Assembly (NCBI GenBank): GCA_020859965.1
Contig: JAJBVF010000352.1
Coordinates: 1 to 5,578, forward strand
Direction: 5' to 3'
DNA: 5,578 nt
Source of the DNA: Clostridiales bacterium
GTDB lineage: Bacteria > Bacillota > Clostridia > Lachnospirales > Lachnospiraceae
A program made the position numbers and the translations under genes. Below, piece by piece: positions 1 to 5,228 of the stretch. Each line of letters opens with the position of its first letter. Within the stretch, counting starts at the first letter, position 1. The notes below the pieces were generated by a model. The model was not told the origin of the DNA, searched no databases, and worked only from the letters and a program-made list of their open reading frames with translations.

Positions 1-20
1 GTTCGGTGCTGTGAGAGGAC

Positions 21-37
21 GGCGGTTAATCACCGCC
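21..37. other. Short perfect hairpin in uxaA leader
   Basis: GGCGGT (21-26) and ACCGCC (32-37) pair perfectly around a TAATC loop. No T-run follows on the plus strand, so it is not a standard intrinsic terminator. It could protect the 3' end of an upstream transcript or mark an intercistronic processing site. Confidence 0.4.
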
Positions 38-50
38 TCCTACTCGATCA

Positions 51-92
51 CAGGCGGGTGCGGAGTTATGCAGCTTGCGCTGCATCCGCCTG
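51..92. repeat. Nested palindrome (REP-like) in uxaA leader
   Basis: CAGGCGG (51-57) pairs with CCGCCTG (86-92). Inside, ATGCAGC (68-74) pairs with GCTGCAT (79-85) around a TTGC loop. The two stems stack directly on the 3' side, with a 10-nt bulge on the 5' side. An alternative uses GCGG (60-63) with CCGC (86-89). No T-run follows. It resembles intergenic palindromes that protect or process mRNA, but only this one copy is visible, so a family relationship is inferred. Confidence 0.5.
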
Positions 93-134
93 GCACAGTG
101 ACAGATAAGGAAGAACGACCGTGGTATTATATAT

Positions 135-138
135 GGAG
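135..138 (+). promoter_or_regulatory. Ribosome binding site that sets the uxaA start
   Basis: GGAG lies 7 nt before the ATG at 146. This spacing is ideal, and the ATG begins the stretch that resembles the family N-terminus, so it decides the start over the longer open frame. Confidence 0.75.
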
Positions 139-145
139 TGAGAAT

Positions 146-1624
146 ATGAAGATAATCAAGATAGCACCGAATGATAATGTAGTTGTAGCATTGCATCCGA
201 TCGCAAAGGAAGAGCAGCTCGAGGTGGGCGGCCAGCTGATCACAGCGGTTGAAGATATCCCTCAGGGGCATAAGATGGCGATCGCGCCGATCAAATCCGG
301 GGAAAATATTATCAAATATGGCTTCTCGATCGGACACGCGACTTCCGATGCGGAACCGGGTATGTGGATGCATACGCACAATGTAAAGACAAATCTGGAA
401 GGCGAGATGGAATACAGCTATCAGCCGGAGCTTCATTATCCGGCGCCGGTGGAGCCGGAGATGTTTCAGGGTTATCGCCGGAAGGATGGCCGCGCTGCGA
501 TCCGGAATGAGATCTGGATCATCCCGACGGTCGGCTGCGTAAATGATGTGGCGAAGAAGCTGGCAGCGGATAATCAGGATCTGGTTTGTGGGACGATCGA
601 TGGTCTGTATACCTTCCCGCATCCGTTTGGATGCAGCCAGACTGGTCATGATCACGCGCAGACCAGAAAGCTTCTGGCGGCGCTCGTGCGCCATCCGAAT
701 GCAGCGGCCGTACTGGTAGTCGGACTTGGATGCGAAAACCTGACGCATGAGCAGTTTCTGGAAGAACTGGGAGATTATGACGAAGACCGCGTGAAATTCC
801 TTACCTGCCAGCTGGTAGAAGACGAGTTTGCGACAGGGCGGGAACTGCTGGAAGCATGTGCGGCATACGCGGCGCAGTTTAAGCGGGAGCCGATCCCGGT
901 GAGCGAGCTGGTAGTCGGTATGAAGTGCGGAGGATCCGACGGACTTTCCGGTATTACCGCGAACCCGACGGTTGGAAGATTCAGCGATATGATGACAGCG
1001 CGCGGAGGCTCTACCGTGCTGACTGAGGTGCCGGAGATGTTTGGCGCGGAGGGCTTTCTGATGAACCGCTGCGCGGATGAGCAGATATTTGAAAAAGCCG
1101 TTGATATGATCAATGGATTTAAGAATTACTTTATCAGCCACAATGAGGTCGTCTATGACAACCCGAGCCCGGGCAACCGCCAGGGCGGTATCACGACGCT
1201 GGAAGACAAATCCTGCGGCTGTGTGCAGAAGGGCGGCACCGCCCCGATCATGGATGTGATCGGCTATGGCGACGCAGTTGTGACGAAGGGGCTGAACATG
1301 CTTTATGGTCCGGGAAATGATCTGGTGTCTGCGACTGCCATGACGGCGGCGGGCGCGCACATGATCCTGTTTACGACCGGAAGAGGTACGCCGTTTGGCG
1401 CACCGGCGCCGACGCTTAAAATCGCGACGAACAGCCAGCTTGCTGCCCGCAAGAAGAACTGGATTGATTTTGACGCCGGTCCGATCGCGGACGGCGAACC
1501 GATCGAAGCTGCGGCACAGCGGCTGCTCGACCTGGTGATCGAAGTGGCAAACGGTAAGAAGACACGTTCAGAGGAGTTTGGGTATCGTGAGATTTCTATC
1601 TTCAAGGATGGGGTTGTGCTTTAA
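146..1624 (+). CDS. uxaA: Altronate dehydratase (UxaA family)
   Basis: A 492-residue cytosolic enzyme that dehydrates D-altronate to 2-keto-3-deoxy-D-gluconate in galacturonate catabolism. Residues 1 to about 90 form the SAF domain, with WMHTHNVKTNL at 74-84. From about 108 onward is the GarD/UxaA catalytic domain: GYRRKDGRAAIRNE (109-122), PTVGCVN (127-133), FPHPFGCSQTGHDH (157-170), GLGCEN (193-198), CGGSDGLSGITANP (261-274), LTEVPEMFGAE (292-302), PSPGNRQGGITTLEDKSCGC (340-359) and a tail reading REISIFKDGVVL. These blocks match Escherichia coli UxaA as I recall it, and the length is close to that protein's roughly 495 residues. Galactarate dehydratase GarD is the main alternative; it is usually longer (about 520) and fits less well. 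The conserved cysteines suit the metal-dependent (iron or manganese) mechanism known for the family. No other hexuronate gene lies in the window; the downstream neighbour is convergent. Confidence 0.93.
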   Translation: MKIIKIAPNDNVVVALHPIAKEEQLEVGGQLITAVEDIPQGHKMAIAPIKSGENIIKYGFSIGHATSDAEPGMWMHTHNVKTNLEGEMEYSYQPELHYPAPVEPEMFQGYRRKDGRAAIRNEIWIIPTVGCVNDVAKKLAADNQDLVCGTIDGLYTFPHPFGCSQTGHDHAQTRKLLAALVRHPNAAAVLVVGLGCENLTHEQFLEELGDYDEDRVKFLTCQLVEDEFATGRELLEACAAYAAQFKREPIPVSELVVGMKCGGSDGLSGITANPTVGRFSDMMTARGGSTVLTEVPEMFGAEGFLMNRCADEQIFEKAVDMINGFKNYFISHNEVVYDNPSPGNRQGGITTLEDKSCGCVQKGGTAPIMDVIGYGDAVVTKGLNMLYGPGNDLVSATAMTAAGAHMILFTTGRGTPFGAPAPTLKIATNSQLAARKKNWIDFDAGPIADGEPIEAAAQRLLDLVIEVANGKKTRSEEFGYREISIFKDGVVL

Positions 1625-1633
1625 AACTGTGCG

Positions 1634-1678
1634 ATCTGCTGTCACCGCTGCTCGTATAAATGATAGGTGAGTACAGAT
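1634..1678. terminator. Imperfect stem-loop between convergent genes
   Basis: ATCTG (1634-1638) and TCACC (1642-1646) pair with GGTGA (1666-1670) and CAGAT (1674-1678), giving ten base pairs with a symmetric 3x3 internal loop and a 19-nt apical loop. It fills most of the 58 nt between the stops of uxaA and the adenosyltransferase gene. It could act for both strands, but there is no proper T-run on either side, so its role as a terminator is only a suggestion from position. Confidence 0.3.
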
Positions 1679-1682
1679 ATAT

Positions 1683-2249
1683 CTAACTTTCGATTCCCTT
1701 GCGTGCCCGCAGACCTTTGTCGAATGGGTGCCGGATCTTTCTGATCTCAGAGACATAGTCCGCCATCTCGATGAGCTCCTGGCTTGGGTTCTGCCCGGTC
1801 AGGATGACCTCGAGGTGTGCGGGCTTTTTTTGCAGAAAATCAAGGAGCAGCGCTTCATCAAGCAGTCCGGCGCGGATGGTGTAGATCGCTTCGTCCAGGA
1901 ACAGCACATCATAGGCCTCGTCCGTGGCTTTCTGTGTCACGGTGCGCAGCTGTTGCTCATAGTAGGATTTTCGTTCTGCTTTTTCTTCCGGTGTCATGCG
2001 GAAGCTGAATTTTTCCTGTGGAAGTCCATCGACAATGGTGATGTTTTCAGAGAGGGAAAGTACCTTCCGCTCGCTGGTCGAATTGTCTTTCATAAACTGA
2101 TAGATCAGTACTTTCAGTCCATATCCGGCTGCGCGTGCGCAAAGCCCCATGCCGGTGGTCGTTTTTCCTTTTCCGTCGCCGCAGTAAATATGGATCAGAC
2201 CGGTACTGGAAACCGGTTTGGTATTATGTGTTTTCTGGTTTTCTGCCAT
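1683..2249 (-). CDS. cobO: Corrinoid adenosyltransferase, CobO/BtuR type
   Basis: A 188-residue cytosolic enzyme that transfers the adenosyl group of ATP to cob(I)alamin or a related corrinoid, making adenosylcobalamin for B12 assimilation or synthesis. The fold is a P-loop ATPase: HIYCGDGKGKTTTGMGLCAR at 20-39 holds the Walker A motif, VLFLDE (115-120) is the Walker B-like strand, TGQNP (151-155) is a conserved block, and the C-terminus carries the family signature around RKIRHPFDKGLRARKGIE (170-187). Length is close to the usual 180-200 residues. A GTG three codons upstream is in frame, but AAGGTG lies 8-9 nt before the ATG at 2249, and the GTG is part of that ribosome site, so ATG is chosen. 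The gene follows the mscS-like gene by 57 nt on the same strand with no terminator visible between them. No other cobalamin gene is present. A P-loop protein of another role is unlikely. Confidence 0.92.
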   Translation of the reverse strand: MAENQKTHNTKPVSSTGLIHIYCGDGKGKTTTGMGLCARAAGYGLKVLIYQFMKDNSTSERKVLSLSENITIVDGLPQEKFSFRMTPEEKAERKSYYEQQLRTVTQKATDEAYDVLFLDEAIYTIRAGLLDEALLLDFLQKKPAHLEVILTGQNPSQELIEMADYVSEIRKIRHPFDKGLRARKGIES

Positions 2250-2255
2250 GGCTTT

Positions 2256-2261
2256 CACCTT
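2256..2261 (-). promoter_or_regulatory. Ribosome binding site of the adenosyltransferase gene
   Basis: On the minus strand AAGGTG precedes the ATG at 2249 by six bases, leaving 8 nt after the AAGG core. Because the alternative GTG start (2258-2256) is inside this motif, the site argues for the ATG. Confidence 0.65.
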
Positions 2262-2306
2262 CTTTTTTGTTTCTGCCTGAAATCATTTTTTCGTGATTAC
2301 TGATTG

Positions 2307-3185
2307 CTATTCTTTTATTCCTGTGAAGCGTTCTCTGATATCGATTGACCCGTTTGAAACATCGGATACGTGCACATCCATCTGCGGATAGGGGATGTGG
2401 AGCCCGGCGCGGTCAAATTCGAGTTTGATGTGCTCGTTCATCTGCCAGAGCACCGGATAATATTTATCGGTGGGTACCCAGCAGCGCAGTCCCAGCACGA
2501 CGCCGGAATCTCCCAGCTCGGAGACAAATACCAGATGTTCTTCTTCGTGCAGTACATCCGGATTTTCCATGATCAGCCGCTCCAGCACCTGTTTGGCGCT
2601 CTGCAGATCATCCTCATAGGAGATGCTTGCCTTGACCTCCAGCTTGCGGCGGTTGGCGGCGGTCACATTTACGATTACATTGTCCGCGAGTGTGCCGTTT
2701 GGCACGATCACGCGGCGGGTGTCAGTCGTCAGCAAAGTGGTGTACATGATCTCGATTTTCTGAACCGTACCTTCCTGCCCCTGCGTGATAATGTAATCCC
2801 CGACTTTAAAAGGCTGGAACATCAGGATCAGAAAACCGCCGACCAGATTGGAGAGACCGCCCTGAAAGGCCAGGCCAATGGCGACGCCGGCGGAGGCCAC
2901 CAATGCAGCGACAGACGATTCGGTGACGCCAAACTGCATGGCGATGCCGAGCACCAGAATCGTATAGAGCAGGATTTTGATCATGGAGCAGGAAAACGTC
3001 ACCGCTCCGGCCTGCATTTTCGTGCGGTCCATCATCTGGCGGAACTCGCGGGTCAGCCAGGAGATCACCTTCCGGCCGATCAGGTATACGACAATGCAAA
3101 GGACGACTTTGAATATAAAAGATAAGACGCCCGGGACGGATTCGCCGATATAGTTTTGTATGCTTTCAGACCAGCTGCCGAGCAT
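2307..3185 (-). CDS. mscS: Small-conductance mechanosensitive channel, MscS family
   Basis: A 292-residue membrane channel that opens under membrane tension and releases solutes during hypo-osmotic shock; the family forms heptamers (E. coli MscS is 286 residues). Three hydrophobic helices are visible at about 17-43, 62-86 and 89-125. The pore helix TM3 contains GVAIGLAFQGGLSN (100-113), the glycine/alanine-rich MscS signature. By alignment to E. coli MscS, recalled not computed, the pore-constriction residues Leu105 and Leu109 correspond to Val101 and Leu105 here. MFQPFKVGDYI (122-132) starts the cytoplasmic beta domain, VPNG (161-164) is the conserved turn, and GLHIPYPQMDVHV (261-273) is the C-terminal signature. 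ATG at 3185 has AAGGA 10 nt upstream. It starts only 17 nt after the transpeptidase stop, so the two are almost certainly cotranscribed, suggesting a joint role in wall and turgor homeostasis. Confidence 0.94.
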   Translation of the reverse strand: MLGSWSESIQNYIGESVPGVLSFIFKVVLCIVVYLIGRKVISWLTREFRQMMDRTKMQAGAVTFSCSMIKILLYTILVLGIAMQFGVTESSVAALVASAGVAIGLAFQGGLSNLVGGFLILMFQPFKVGDYIITQGQEGTVQKIEIMYTTLLTTDTRRVIVPNGTLADNVIVNVTAANRRKLEVKASISYEDDLQSAKQVLERLIMENPDVLHEEEHLVFVSELGDSGVVLGLRCWVPTDKYYPVLWQMNEHIKLEFDRAGLHIPYPQMDVHVSDVSNGSIDIRERFTGIKE

Positions 3186-3202
3186 AGTATCACATTCCTT
3201 TT

Positions 3203-4516
3203 CTAATAATAAAGTACCACAATGTAGCCGATCGAGACGTTCTCGTAGATGATCCGGGCAGTCTCATTCGGGAGATTGATACAGCCGTGTGAACCGTTGT
3301 TCAGATAAATATCGCCGCCGAATTCGGAACGCCAGCTTGCGTCGTGCAGCCCGATGCCGCCATTAAACGCCATCCAGTAATCGACCGGAGAAGTATAGTC
3401 TGCACCCCGAAGCACTGCCGGAGACTGCATGTAGAAGATCGTATAGATTCCGCCCGGAGTCCGGCGGCTTTCATTGTTGTAAGTACCGCTCACGCAATCA
3501 CTTTCTACCAGAAGTTCGCCGTCTTTGTACAGCCATACCTTCTGATTGGTGAGATCTACTTCTACGTAACTGTCGCCAATGCAGCTCTCTTCTGTAAATG
3601 CCGCGCCAGTGCTGAACCAGACGGGTTCCATGAGGACACGGCCGTTTTGTCTGATCGTTTCGAGGAGGAGAGCAACGGTAGAGTCCACATCCATGCTCCA
3701 TCCGTAAGAACCTTCCGTGATCGTGATCGTGGCGCCGAGGCTTGTGGTAAATTCCAGACCATTTTCGAACGTGTTGTATTTGTCAGCTAGTGTCTGAACA
3801 AAAGCTGTGGCAGATTCCGTGCTGTAGATGAGCTGATGGTCTTCCGAAATGGAAACCCATCCGGCTGCAGTGTCGGCAGTCAGTATATCGCGCATCGAAT
3901 CGGTCTTGATGGTCAGAATCAGATCCTCATAGATGCCGCCTTCCTCATAAGGATTGAATACATCCGTATCGGCATTGTCCGTAGCGCTGACCCACGTAGC
4001 CTTCAGACACCATCTCTGATTGGCATATCCGGTAAATTCTTTGAGAATGATCGTACTGCCTCTGTGGACAGAAGAGGTGTCCAGAGTCAGATAATACCCA
4101 TCGGATGTCCGGATATAATAGCTGCCGTCTCCGGCATCGGTAAACTTAAAAGCCTGCATTTTTTTGGTGTCAGGGCTGGTATCCTGAATCAGTTCAGCAA
4201 GAGATATGCTCGCATTATCCGCGGAATAGGTGACGGCTTCGCCAGAGGAAAGTACACTGAGTCTCCAGGAGATGTCGGACATTTGTTCCAGATAAAATTT
4301 TTGCTGGTTGATATCCAGCCGGTCATAAAGCTGCAGGGAATGATACTCCGTGCCCAGTTCAGTGCAGGTCTTTGCGTCCAGTACAAAATCGTCATTGATG
4401 GCACTGGTGATCTCATAGAGCCCGGGCATGAGATCTGCTGCTTTGATTACAGCGGAAGGCGCAATGCACAGCAGGCAGCAAAGAAGCAAGGCTGCCGGAA
4501 AACGAAACCATTTCAT
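3203..4516 (-). CDS. Secreted L,D-transpeptidase with beta-trefoil domain
   Basis: A 437-residue exported enzyme expected to form 3-3 peptidoglycan cross-links or attach groups to stem peptides. Residues 1-27 are a signal peptide (Lys-Trp-Phe-Arg, a Leu/Cys-rich core, cleavage near IKA-AD); no lipobox is seen. Residues about 30-172 look like a ricin-type beta-trefoil, with three evenly spaced Q-x-F/W motifs: QKF 72-74, QAF 121-123, QRW 167-169. Residues about 207-291 resemble the PG_binding_4 domain that often precedes YkuD in clostridia. The YkuD catalytic domain spans about 317-437: RRTPGGIYTI (351-360), then GLHDASWRSEFGG (389-401, His391) and GSHGCINL (408-415), giving catalytic Cys412 and His410. 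All key residues are intact. A longer frame starts at 4552, but GGAGGA sits 9 nt before the ATG at 4516, where the signal peptide begins. It is the first gene of the minus-strand cluster. Domain borders are estimates. Confidence 0.9.
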   Translation of the reverse strand: MKWFRFPAALLLCCLLCIAPSAVIKAADLMPGLYEITSAINDDFVLDAKTCTELGTEYHSLQLYDRLDINQQKFYLEQMSDISWRLSVLSSGEAVTYSADNASISLAELIQDTSPDTKKMQAFKFTDAGDGSYYIRTSDGYYLTLDTSSVHRGSTIILKEFTGYANQRWCLKATWVSATDNADTDVFNPYEEGGIYEDLILTIKTDSMRDILTADTAAGWVSISEDHQLIYSTESATAFVQTLADKYNTFENGLEFTTSLGATITITEGSYGWSMDVDSTVALLLETIRQNGRVLMEPVWFSTGAAFTEESCIGDSYVEVDLTNQKVWLYKDGELLVESDCVSGTYNNESRRTPGGIYTIFYMQSPAVLRGADYTSPVDYWMAFNGGIGLHDASWRSEFGGDIYLNNGSHGCINLPNETARIIYENVSIGYIVVLYY

Positions 4517-4525
4517 AAAAACTGA

Positions 4526-4531
4526 TCCTCC
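4526..4531 (-). promoter_or_regulatory. Strong ribosome binding site of the transpeptidase gene
   Basis: GGAGGA on the minus strand, 9 nt before ATG 4516. The upstream in-frame ATG at 4552 has no such site and would put a non-signal extension before the signal peptide, so this motif decides the start. Confidence 0.8.
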
Positions 4532-4588
4532 GAATCTTTTGTAAATTCCCATGCCGTATTTTTCGCGGCACCACTACGATGTAGAAGC

Positions 4589-4745
4589 CGATGGCTACGT
4601 GCTTTGCACTCACGCCATCGCCACCGGTATTCGCAATCCGCTCATTTTTCTTTGAAAAATGGCTACTTGCTCATACCGGTTTGGTTCTCTGATATCCAGT
4701 CTCTTAGGCACGCGAGCGCGCCTCGAGTCTCTGGCTATCGAGAAC
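4589..4745. repeat. Cluster of three adjacent imperfect palindromes
   Basis: First: CGATGGC (4589-4595) with GCCATCG (4614-4620), enclosing GTGC/GCAC around TTT (4599-4609). Second: ACCGGTAT (4623-4630) with ATACCGGT (4673-4680), enclosing GCAA/TTGC (4633-4636, 4667-4670) and CATTTTTC/GAAAAATG around TTT (4643-4661). Third: GTTCTC (4684-4689), GATA (4691-4694), CCAG (4696-4699) and AGGC (4706-4709) pair in order with GCCT (4720-4723), CTGG (4731-4734), TATC (4736-4739) and GAGAAC (4740-4745). The three sit within 2-3 nt of each other. They would lie in the 5' leader of the transpeptidase transcript if its promoter is upstream of them. They look like an intergenic palindromic repeat element; the family is not identified. 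Confidence 0.7.
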
Positions 4746-4753
4746 GCTTTTAC

Positions 4754-4782
4754 AGTAAAATAATAGCAGCCTGGATTGTCAC
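4754..4782 (-). promoter_or_regulatory. Possible promoter for the transpeptidase-mscS cluster
   Basis: On the minus strand GTGACA (4782-4777) and TTTACT (4759-4754) are separated by 17 nt, each a partial match to the sigma-A consensus. If used, transcription would start near 4747 and give a leader of about 230 nt through the palindrome cluster. The match is weak and other starts are possible. Confidence 0.25.
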
Positions 4783-4844
4783 AGATTGTGTTGTATCCAT
4801 AGAAGTGATGAATTTTCAGATGACCGGACAGCTGCTTATCCTGT

Positions 4845-4999
4845 GGCATATTTACTCGCAGCAAGGCTGCTCGTTGCCCCTTGTGATTTCCATTCGCAAG
4901 CGGTGGAAATTTCTTCGGGGCATTTTAACTCGCAGCAAAGCTGCTCGTTGCCCCTCGTAATTTTCACTCGCAAGCGGTGAAAATTTCTTCGGGGCATAT
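4845..4999. repeat. Two tandem 74-bp palindromic repeats plus partial third
   Basis: Copy 1 is 4845-4918 and copy 2 is 4919-4992; they differ at 8 of 74 positions by my count. GGCATAT at 4993-4999 repeats the unit start. Each unit holds a small hairpin GCAGC-AAR-GCTGC (4858-4870; 4932-4944) and a larger one. In copy 2 the larger is AATTTTCAC (4959-4967) with GTGAAAATT (4977-4985) and CGC/GCG inside; in copy 1 it is ATTTCCA (4886-4892) with TGGAAAT (4904-4910). TGCCCC and GGGGCA flank these hairpins. The differences preserve pairing. The unit length is not a multiple of three, so the repeat does not encode a repeated peptide in one frame. Confidence 0.88.
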
Positions 5000-5066
5000 T
5001 ATAGCACAGTTGCAGATAGGGTAGCAATAAAAAATCGCCCTTTGAGAATCTCCTGAATTGTTTTTC

Positions 5067-5095
5067 TTGAAGGTTTCCGGGGGGCATGGTACAAT
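5067..5095 (+). promoter_or_regulatory. Sigma-A promoter of the TPR lipoprotein gene
   Basis: TTGAAG (5067-5072) and TACAAT (5090-5095) are separated by exactly 17 nt, with TG at 5087-5088 making an extended -10. Transcription should begin near 5102, leaving a leader of about 127 nt before the ATG at 5229. Confidence 0.7.
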
Positions 5096-5107
5096 TATGG
5101 GCAAAAG

Positions 5108-5210
5108 CCTGTTGGTTCGAAAAGCAGAAGTGCGGCAAAATTGTATGCTAAGACTTCTGCGAACAGGAAAGAACACGTTGCCAATAGAAATGTTGTGTGT
5201 TGGAGCAACG
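5108..5210 (+). promoter_or_regulatory. Structured 5' leader of the TPR lipoprotein mRNA
   Basis: GCAGAAGT (5124-5131) pairs perfectly with ACTTCTGC (5153-5160) around a 21-nt loop. The stem can be extended either by CCTGTT (5108-5113) with AACAGG (5162-5167) or by GTTC (5115-5118) with GAAC (5161-5164). A second stem, CGTTGC (5176-5181) with GCAACG (5205-5210), ends just before the ribosome site at 5217-5221. No U-run follows either stem and no known riboswitch class is recognised. Confidence 0.4.
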
Positions 5211-5228
5211 CTATGGAAAGGAATATGA

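Larger units (their letters stand above)
1..145. other. Non-coding leader upstream of uxaA
   Basis: No gene can be supported here. The frame of the downstream gene stays open back to position 11, but that stretch encodes low-quality sequence with no homology to the dehydratase family and no ribosome site, so it is treated as untranslated. The segment is rich in inverted repeats (21-37 and 51-92). One frame reads Ser-Val-Leu-stop at 3-14, which could be the last codons of an upstream gene, but three codons prove nothing. There is no convincing -35/-10 pair: the TGGTATTAT at 122-130 resembles an extended -10 but lies too close to the start codon. uxaA may therefore be transcribed from further upstream. 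Confidence 0.55.
4517..5228. other. Long structured intergenic region between divergent genes
   Basis: These 712 nt separate the starts of the transpeptidase and TPR lipoprotein genes. Open frames exist on both strands, but they run through palindromic repeats, lack ribosome sites and show no protein-family features, so none is called. Contents from left to right: the transpeptidase ribosome site, a block of three palindromes (4589-4745), a possible minus-strand promoter (4754-4782), a stretch with nothing recognised (4783-4844), two 74-bp tandem repeats (4845-4992), an AT-rich stretch, a plus-strand promoter (5067-5095) and a structured leader (5108-5210). Confidence 0.7.

Noticed and set aside
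3..14. Possible last codons (Ser-Val-Leu-stop) of an upstream gene
   Set aside because: Three codons are too few to support a gene; any frame has a stop nearby by chance.
122..130. TGGTATTAT resembling an extended -10 promoter for uxaA
   Set aside because: No -35 partner at the right distance, and the transcript would start at or inside the ribosome binding site.
11..145. N-terminal 45-residue extension of the altronate dehydratase
   Set aside because: No ribosome site at its start, it runs through two hairpins, and the family N-terminus begins at the ATG at 146, which has GGAG 7 nt upstream.
26..1360. Long 444-codon open frame antisense to uxaA
   Set aside because: Rich in His, Arg and Ile with no family features; it is the shadow of a well-conserved gene on the other strand.
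2250..2306. Intrinsic terminator between mscS and the adenosyltransferase gene
   Set aside because: Only a 5-bp AATCA/TGATT stem with an A-rich loop and no T-run on the minus strand.
1683..3205. All three minus-strand genes end in TAG, suggesting special amber use
   Set aside because: Each protein ends at its expected length, no in-frame TAG is read through, and three in a row can occur by chance.
4610..4864. Minus-strand open frame of 84 codons through the palindrome cluster
   Set aside because: It is a translation of inverted repeats, has no ribosome site and no domain; it should not be annotated as a protein.
4845..4999. CRISPR array
   Set aside because: Only two long units with no unique spacers between them; the repeats are directly tandem and palindromic throughout.
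4836..5138. Minus-strand open frame across the tandem repeats
   Set aside because: The 74-bp unit is not a multiple of three, so the two copies are read in different frames; there is no sign of coding selection.
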